DNA of 64,000 nt, taken from assembly GCF_024171785.1 (NCBI RefSeq), contig NZ_JAMTCK010000004.1, positions 248,001-312,000 on the forward strand, in the 5' to 3' direction. The translations under genes and the position numbers were made by a program. A model generated the notes under the pieces. The model had not been told where the DNA came from. It saw only the letters and a list, made by a program, of their open reading frames with translations, and did not search any database. Below, piece by piece: positions 58,960 to 64,000 of the stretch (positions are counted from its first letter, which is position 1; each line of letters opens with the position of its first letter). This DNA is from Goodfellowiella coeruleoviolacea (GTDB lineage: Bacteria > Actinomycetota > Actinomycetes > Mycobacteriales > Pseudonocardiaceae).

Positions 58960-60644
58960 TTCAGATCAGCCTCCTGCGCCCTGGCCACCCACTGGGCGAA
59001 CCGCTCACCCTCGGTGCGCTGCGCGAGGAACCGGCGGGCCAACCGCTCCACGTAGTCCGGCAGTTCGGCGGCGGTGACCTTGAGACCGCGCAGCTTGCGG
59101 CCGAAACCCGCGTCAACGGCCAGGCCACCGCCCAGGTGCACCTGGAACCCCTCGACCTGCTCGCCCGCGTCGTTGGTGACGATCTGGCCCTTGAGCCCGA
59201 TGTCGGCGACCTGGGTGCGGGCGCACGCGTTCGGGCAGCCGTTGAGGTTCACCGAGATCGGCTGGTCCACCTGGTCCTGCACGTCGGCCAGCCGCCGCTC
59301 CAACTCGTTGACCAGGCTGATCGCCCGCGCCTTGGTCTCGACGATGGCCAGCTTGCAGAACTCGATCCCGGTGCACGCCATCACCCCGCGCCGCCACGGC
59401 GACGGGTCGGTCTGCAAACCGATGCCGGCCAGTTCCTCGCGCAGCCCGGCCAGTTCGGACTCGGGCACGTCCAGCACGATCAGGTTCTGCTGCACCGTGG
59501 TCCGCACCCGCCGGGACCCCACCCGCTCGGCGGCCTTGGCCACGTCCACCAGGATCGAACCGGACACCCGGCCGGCGATCGGCTTGGCGCCGACGAAGTA
59601 GTTGCCGTCGGCCTGCCGGTGCACGCCCACGTGGTCGCGCGGCCCGTCCGGCGGCGTGGCGGCCGGCCCGTCCACCAGCTTCCGGTGCAGGTACTCGGTC
59701 TCCAGCACCTCGCGGAACCGCTCCGCGCCCCAGTCGGCGACCAGGAACTTCAACCGGGCCCGGTGCCGCAGCCTGCGGTAGCCGTAGTCGCGGAACACCG
59801 CGGTCACCCCGGCCCACACCTCGGGCACCTCGGCCAGCGGCACCCACGCGCCCAACCGCACCGCCAGCTTCGGGTTGGTGGACAGGCCGCCACCGACGAA
59901 CAGGTCGAACCCGGGGCCGTGCTCGGGGTGCACCACCCCGACGAAGGAGATGTCGTTGATCTCCGGCTCCACATCCCAGTTGGGTGAACCGGAGATCGCG
60001 GTCTTGTACTTGCGCGGCAGGTTGGCGAACTCGGGCGCGCCGATGTAGCGGCGGGCGATCTCCTCGATGGCCGGTGTGCCGTCGACGATCTCGTCCACGT
60101 CGATGCCGGCCACCGGGGAACCCAGCACCACCCGGGGGCAGTCGCCGCACGCCTCGGTGGTGCTCAGCCCGACGGCCTCCAGCTTCTCCCAGATCGTCGG
60201 CACGTCCTCGATGCGCACCCAGTGCAGCTGGATGTTCTGCCGGTCGGTCAGGTCCGCGGTGTTGCGGGCGTAGGTCTGGGAGATCTCCCCGATCACCCGC
60301 AGCTGCTCGGTGGTCAGCCGGCCACCGTCGACGCGCACCCGCAGCATGAAGTACGAGTCGTCGAGTTCCTCGGGCTCCAGCACGGCCGTGCGGCCGCCGT
60401 CGATACCCGGCCGGCGCTGCGTGTACAGGCCGTACCAGCGGAACCGGCCGCGCAGGTCGCCCGGGTCGATGGAGTCGAAGCCGCGGTGGGCGTAGATGTT
60501 CTCGATCCGCGCCCGCACGTTCAGCGGGTTGTCGTCCTTCTTGCTGCGCTCGTTGGCGTTGAGTGGTTCCCGATAGCCGAGCGCCCACTGCCCCTCACCC
60601 CGGCGCTGTTGCGCACGCTTGGGGGTGACTGGTGGTGGAACCAT
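58956..60644 (-). CDS. sir: Ferredoxin-dependent sulfite reductase
   Basis: Siroheme/4Fe-4S enzyme reducing sulfite to sulfide by six electrons. The 562 residues contain the cluster cysteines in CTGIEFCKLA and GCPNACARTQ, and the duplicated nitrite/sulfite reductase half-domains (NIQLHWVRIEDVP, GDCPRVVLGSP). ATG 60644 is set by GGAGGA six bases upstream; starts further up run into the leader region. The M. tuberculosis counterpart, once annotated nirA, acts in sulfur assimilation. First large gene of the operon, 103 bases after the leader peptide. Confidence 0.96.
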   Translation of the reverse strand: MVPPPVTPKRAQQRRGEGQWALGYREPLNANERSKKDDNPLNVRARIENIYAHRGFDSIDPGDLRGRFRWYGLYTQRRPGIDGGRTAVLEPEELDDSYFMLRVRVDGGRLTTEQLRVIGEISQTYARNTADLTDRQNIQLHWVRIEDVPTIWEKLEAVGLSTTEACGDCPRVVLGSPVAGIDVDEIVDGTPAIEEIARRYIGAPEFANLPRKYKTAISGSPNWDVEPEINDISFVGVVHPEHGPGFDLFVGGGLSTNPKLAVRLGAWVPLAEVPEVWAGVTAVFRDYGYRRLRHRARLKFLVADWGAERFREVLETEYLHRKLVDGPAATPPDGPRDHVGVHRQADGNYFVGAKPIAGRVSGSILVDVAKAAERVGSRRVRTTVQQNLIVLDVPESELAGLREELAGIGLQTDPSPWRRGVMACTGIEFCKLAIVETKARAISLVNELERRLADVQDQVDQPISVNLNGCPNACARTQVADIGLKGQIVTNDAGEQVEGFQVHLGGGLAVDAGFGRKLRGLKVTAAELPDYVERLARRFLAQRTEGERFAQWVARAQEADLK

Positions 60645-60747
60645 GGTCCATCCTCCGGGGATCTGGGCACCGGTGCGCGGTCCGATCCGGGAAGATGGTC
60701 GGCCAGCGCGCCCGGCACCGGCTCGACGAGAAAACGCGGCGGCGGGG

Positions 60748-60834
60748 CTAGGACGCGCGCCGGCACATCGCGCTGGAGACACGACGGAAGTCCACGTGGC
60801 GGCGGGCCACGAGATGAACTTCGGTCGCAGACAT
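60748..60834 (-). CDS. Leader peptide of the sulfur-assimilation operon
   Basis: A 28-residue frame that starts MSATEVHLVARRHVDF and ends RVSSAMCRRAS. The core RRHVDxxRVSSAMCR matches the short leader peptides I know from upstream of cysteine and sulfate genes in actinomycetes, except that the first cysteine of the usual pair reads Phe-Arg here. One Cys codon lies near the end. It sits 103 bases upstream of sir. A CACCCT hexamer 7 nt before the ATG suggests near-leaderless transcription. Cysteine-responsive control is inferred. Confidence 0.75.
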   Translation of the reverse strand: MSATEVHLVARRHVDFRRVSSAMCRRAS

Positions 60835-60906
60835 GTCCGCAAGGGTGCCACGGGCCCATGAGGTGGTCCACCGTCATCCGAATACTGGGATCTGCTCGCT
60901 AACATC

Positions 60907-60916
60907 GGTGATCACC
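60907..60916. promoter_or_regulatory. Palindrome in the sir-hemW divergent region
   Basis: GGTGATCACC is a perfect 10-bp palindrome midway between the sulfur leader and hemW. It could be an operator for either side. No regulator gene is adjacent. Confidence 0.35.
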
Positions 60917-60986
60917 AGGGACAATGCCGCGCCCGCCAGATCGAACGCGACCGGGAGCACCCGGCCGCGCGTGTGAAACTGGAGGG

Positions 60987-62228
60987 GTGCCATCCGTACT
61001 TCCCACCGGTGACCCCGCGCCCCCGGACGGGGCGCTGCCGCCCTCAGCCCTGCACGGGCTGGGCACCCGACCGTTCGGGGTGTACGTGCACGTCCCGTTC
61101 TGCGCCACCCGGTGCGGCTACTGCGACTTCAACACCTACACCTTCGGTGAACTGACCAGGTCAGCCGCTGACCAGACCGGCGCGCCAGCCTCCCCGTCGT
61201 CCTGGCTGGCCGGGCTCGGACAGGAGCTGGACCTGGCCGCGCGCGTGCTGGGCGATCCGCCACCGGCCGACACCGTGTTCGTCGGCGGCGGCACCCCGTC
61301 CCTGCTCGGCGCGGACGGGCTGGCCAAGGTGCTGGACGCGGTGCGCGCCTCGTTCGGCCTGGCCGCCGACGCCGAGGTGACCACCGAGGCCAACCCGGAG
61401 TCCACCTCGCCGGAGTTCTTCGCCGGCCTGCGCGCCGCCGGCTACACCCGGGTCTCGCTGGGCATGCAGTCGGCCGCGCCACACGTGCTCGCCGTGCTGG
61501 ACCGCACGCACACGCCCGGCCGCCCGCAGGCGGCGGCGCGCGAGGCGCTGGCGGCCGGGTTCGACCACGTCAACCTGGACCTGATCTACGGGACACCCGG
61601 GGAGCGCCTGACCGACCTGCGCGACTCGCTGGACGCGGTGCTCGCCGCCGGGGTGGACCACGTGTCCGCGTACGCGCTGATCGTGGAGGAGGGCACCGCG
61701 CTGGCCCGCCGCATCCGCCGGGGCGAACTGCCCGAGCCGGACGACGACTACCTGGCCGACTGCTACGAGATGATCGACGGCGTGCTCTCCGCCCACGGGC
61801 TGACCTGGTACGAGGTGTCCAACTGGGCCCGGTCGGCGCGCTCGCGGTGCCGGCACAACCTGGGCTACTGGCTGGGTGGTGACTGGTGGGGAGCGGGCCC
61901 GGGAGCGCACAGCCACGTGGGCGGCGTGCGCTGGTGGAACGTGAAGCACCCGGCCCGGTACACCGCGCTGCTCGCCCAGGGGCTCTCGCCCGCGGCTGGC
62001 CGGGAGACCCTGTCGCCGGCCGACCAGGCCGTGGAGCGGGTGCTGCTGGAGATCAGACTGGCCGAGGGGCTGCCGCTGACCGCGCTGGACGCGGCTGGTG
62101 CCGCCCAGGCCCGACTGGCCGCCGACGACGGCCTGTTGGAGCCGGCCGAACTGGCCGAGGCCGGCCGCTGCGTGCTCACTCCCCGGGGCCGACTGCTCGC
62201 CGACGCCGTGGTCCGCCGCCTCACCTGA
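60987..62228 (+). CDS. hemW: Radical SAM heme chaperone HemW
   Basis: Heme-binding radical SAM protein related to coproporphyrinogen dehydrogenase HemN but acting as a heme chaperone. The 413 residues have the cluster motif CATRCGYCDFN near residue 40, VFVGGGTPSLL, and the HemN C-terminal domain (LTPRGRLLADAVVR). The CxxxCxxC lacks the fourth cysteine of true HemN. GTG 60987 is chosen by homology and because GAAACT 6 nt upstream resembles a leaderless -10 box. In mycobacteria the gene is likewise beside the sulfite reductase. Confidence 0.94.
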   Translation: MPSVLPTGDPAPPDGALPPSALHGLGTRPFGVYVHVPFCATRCGYCDFNTYTFGELTRSAADQTGAPASPSSWLAGLGQELDLAARVLGDPPPADTVFVGGGTPSLLGADGLAKVLDAVRASFGLAADAEVTTEANPESTSPEFFAGLRAAGYTRVSLGMQSAAPHVLAVLDRTHTPGRPQAAAREALAAGFDHVNLDLIYGTPGERLTDLRDSLDAVLAAGVDHVSAYALIVEEGTALARRIRRGELPEPDDDYLADCYEMIDGVLSAHGLTWYEVSNWARSARSRCRHNLGYWLGGDWWGAGPGAHSHVGGVRWWNVKHPARYTALLAQGLSPAAGRETLSPADQAVERVLLEIRLAEGLPLTALDAAGAAQARLAADDGLLEPAELAEAGRCVLTPRGRLLADAVVRRLT

Positions 62229-62265
62229 TCTGATCTGGCCTGATCTGACCTGGTTTGGCCTGGCC
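62224..62265 (+). repeat. CTGATCTG/GGCC short-period repeat after hemW
   Basis: Variants of TGATCTG, TGGCC and TGACC alternate directly after the hemW stop. The following 175 bases are plain spacer with a run of six T near 62300, perhaps part of a terminator between the convergent genes. Confidence 0.6.
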
Positions 62266-62440
62266 GTGGGCCCGATGGGCAGGCGCGCGAACACGGGTTT
62301 TTTGGGGGCGGTCGGCTTGCGGGAAATGATTGGAATTGTGGTCCGGTTGGCTGCTGTTCCGACCGCATCCCAGACTTGCCGGCGTTGGCCGCCGGTTCCG
62401 TAGTCGCGCACCCTTCTGCCGTCATTTCGCAGAGATTTAC

Positions 62441-63589
62441 TTAGAAGGGTGGTGGGGAATCGTTGGCGGCTACCGGTTGACTGCCGATAATCCGTTCGGG
62501 TTCCCGGGAATACTGTCGGCCACTCGGACTGGTCCAGATCACCGTGCCGTCGTCGCGGCGCTTGGACTGCCACCGGCCACTGTGCTTGACCCGATGATGG
62601 TGCCGACACAACGTGGTCAGATTGTGCGCTGAGGTGCCACCGTGCGGAAACGGCACGTGATGATCGAGGTCTGACTTGTTGGCCGGGCGAAGGCAGCCCG
62701 GGAACCGGCAGGTCTTGTCCCGGGCCCGCACGAAGTCGGCCAACGCGGCGGGTGGCCGGTAGGTCCGGCGGCCGTAGTCGAGCAGGGTGTCCTTCACCGG
62801 GTCGGTGAGCAGGCGCCGCCAGGTGCCCTCCGCGGCGATCTCGCGTGCCACGCTGGCGGGGATCGGCCCGTATCCGGCCAGCTCACCGGGCTGGTCGTCC
62901 ACGCCGAGCAGGGTGCTGGCCGCCACGGTCACCTGGATCTGCGCCTGGTAGCCGGCCTCGCCCAGGCACAGGTCCACGAACGCGTCCGCCCGCCGCTGGT
63001 CGGCGGTGCGCTGGTCGTCGGGCGTGCGGGCCTGGCAGGCGGCGGTGCTGATCCGGTCGTAGACGGCCAACGCGAGGTGGGCGGGCAGGTAGGCGGACAG
63101 TTCGGCCATGCCGTTGTCGCAGGTCCGCAACCGCACCGCCCGGTCCTGGGCACAGTGGCGGTGCCGCCGCTCCGCGCCCTCAGGGTCGATGCGCTGGACG
63201 GCCTCGCGGGTGCGGCGGCGCAGGGTGGCGCTGTTCTGCTCGGCCGCCCTGGCCAGGATCTCGGCCTCCACCTGCCGGGTCTGCTCGGGATCGAGGGGCA
63301 GGGTGAGTTCGGACAGGATCTTGGCCTTGTAGGTGTCGATCGTCCCCGCCTGCAACGCCGCCAGAGTGGCCGGCAACCGGGTGACCAGGTCCGTCGCCAA
63401 GGACAGTTGTGCGTTGGTGTGGTGTTGGGTCCAGCGTGCGGCCACGGCGAGTTCGGCGGCGGCGAACTCCGGCTGTTCGTGGGTGTGTTTGTATTCGGCG
63501 AGGGCTTGTATGCGTAGCCCCTCGATGATGTTGATCATTTTGGTGTACTCGACGATGGTGTCGAGCAGCCCCCCGGTTTCCCCCTGCAT
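62441..63589 (-). CDS. DUF222 / HNH endonuclease-like protein
   Basis: A 382-residue protein of the actinobacterial DUF222-HNH family (the 13E12 group in mycobacteria), often multicopy and linked to mobile DNA. DUF222 covers about 20-270; the HNH nuclease lies near 295-345 with CRFPGC, SDLDHHVPFPHGG and LCRHHHRVKH, all metal and catalytic positions present. The ATG lies 6 nt after TAACCT (63596-63601 on the minus strand), so the mRNA is leaderless. The gene and its upstream region are less GC-rich in places, hinting at transfer. Confidence 0.92.
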   Translation of the reverse strand: MQGETGGLLDTIVEYTKMINIIEGLRIQALAEYKHTHEQPEFAAAELAVAARWTQHHTNAQLSLATDLVTRLPATLAALQAGTIDTYKAKILSELTLPLDPEQTRQVEAEILARAAEQNSATLRRRTREAVQRIDPEGAERRHRHCAQDRAVRLRTCDNGMAELSAYLPAHLALAVYDRISTAACQARTPDDQRTADQRRADAFVDLCLGEAGYQAQIQVTVAASTLLGVDDQPGELAGYGPIPASVAREIAAEGTWRRLLTDPVKDTLLDYGRRTYRPPAALADFVRARDKTCRFPGCLRPANKSDLDHHVPFPHGGTSAHNLTTLCRHHHRVKHSGRWQSKRRDDGTVIWTSPSGRQYSREPERIIGSQPVAANDSPPPF

Positions 63590-64000
63590 ATGTCCAGGTT
63601 AGGCAGCCCACCCACCCTTTTCATCACTCGAACGGGTGTTCTATCCCTGCGACTTGACGGCAGAAGGGCAACCCGGGATCGACCGGACCTGCATATGCGG
63701 AAGTCTTGGCTGCAGTCGGAACAGCAGCCAACGGGACCACACCCATCATTCATTTCCCAAGGCAACCGATTACGTCGCCCGCCGCCCGCTCACGTCAACC
63801 AGCGGCGCAACTCCTGGGTACAGCCCCTCGACACCACCGCCGGCACAACTCCACGCCCAGCCCCCGAAGCGGCGTCTTGCCCAGCCCCGAACACAGCCCC
63901 GAGTGCGGTCCCGAGCGCAACCCCCGCCCACCCAGGGGGGCGTCCCCTGGACCAGCCTATCCACCCCACCCCCACCACGACGGCGTCGAACGCGAGCCTG
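63590..64000. other. Terminal spacer, no gene supported
   Basis: Beyond the -10 box of the HNH gene I see no supportable gene. A minus-strand frame near 63790-63978 is Gly/Val/Trp-rich low-complexity sequence without motif. CTGCATATG occurs twice (near 63584 and 63690). Confidence 0.4.

Noticed and set aside
60521-60877. 118-residue minus-strand frame over the sulfur leader region
   Set aside because: It is out of frame with both the leader peptide and sir, both of which have better support.
62441-63589. Insertion sequence or group II intron around the HNH gene
   Set aside because: No terminal inverted repeats, target duplication, transposase or intron structure is visible; DUF222-HNH genes are common single genes.
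63770-63978. Minus-strand frames at the window end
   Set aside because: Gly/Val/Trp low-complexity sequence without motif or start signal; could be the far end of something outside the window but not supportable.
1-64000. tRNA or rRNA genes
   Set aside because: I looked for T-arm and anticodon-arm signatures and rRNA-like sequence on both strands and found none.

Overview
The window is chromosomal DNA of a high-GC actinobacterium. Very high third-position GC, frequent GTG starts, start codons placed 6 to 8 nt after a TANNNT -10 box (leaderless transcripts), and a gene order that follows the Mycobacterium tuberculosis Rv2388c-Rv2444c region (rne, rplU, rpmA, obg, proB, proA, nadD, rsfS, gpgP, octT, degV, comEA, comEC, holA, rpsT, lepA, cysH, sulfite reductase, hemW) all point there. 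Gene content and the RecQ, STAND and P450 insertions suggest Pseudonocardiales, but I cannot name a genus. I see no tRNA, rRNA, CRISPR array, prophage or insertion sequence.

Layout. 1-4.6 kb: end of ribonuclease E, a 1 kb repeat-rich spacer, rplU-rpmA closed by a strong intrinsic terminator, then obgE-proB with overlapping stop and start. 4.6-11.2 kb: a pair of DnaA boxes, a divergent recQ-like helicase with a C-terminal phosphoribosyltransferase-like domain, proA, and a TetR / cytochrome P450 / 3Fe-4S ferredoxin unit with a clear promoter and operator. 11.3-22.5 kb: conserved core block nadD, rsfS, gpgP, octT, DegV, comEA-comEC (second DnaA-box pair upstream), thrC, holA, GNAT, rpsT. 22.9-39.9 kb: accessory region with a TauE/SafE permease, a GGDEF protein, a nucleoside hydrolase, an HTH-STAND-TPR regulator, an alpha/beta hydrolase, an SPFH + ribbon-helix-helix pair divergent from an ABC exporter, an M20 peptidase + AbgT transporter operon, a DMT transporter preceded by a guanidine-I (ykkC) riboswitch, a PemK/MazF-like protein and a VOC protein. 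40.2-52.2 kb: lepA, a small membrane protein, a divergent TetR/MFS pair with two palindromic operators, nitronate monooxygenase, an APC permease, a secreted SGNH esterase behind a 16-bp tandem-repeat array, a zinc-independent oxidoreductase, a small-membrane-protein/barstar cassette, DUF4240 and an enoyl-CoA hydratase.

52.6-60.8 kb is one long minus-strand sulfur-assimilation operon. It starts with a 28-codon leader peptide (ending Met-Cys-Arg-Arg-Ala-Ser) and continues with ferredoxin sulfite reductase, a 56-residue zinc-ribbon protein, APS reductase cysH, ATP sulfurylase cysD-cysN and an SsuABC/TauABC-type ABC importer. Together these supply sulfide for cysteine synthesis, probably under cysteine feedback through the leader. 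Divergently, hemW is followed by a convergent DUF222-HNH endonuclease-like gene. The last 400 bases hold no gene I can support.

Most notable: the riboswitch-controlled DMT transporter with two competing hairpins over its Shine-Dalgarno sequence; the sulfur leader peptide; the leaderless 29-residue membrane peptide translationally coupled to a barstar; low-complexity insertions inside an AbgT transporter and an ABC ATPase; two DnaA-box pairs with the same 19-bp spacing; and a set of palindromic operators next to TetR, RHH and STAND regulators.
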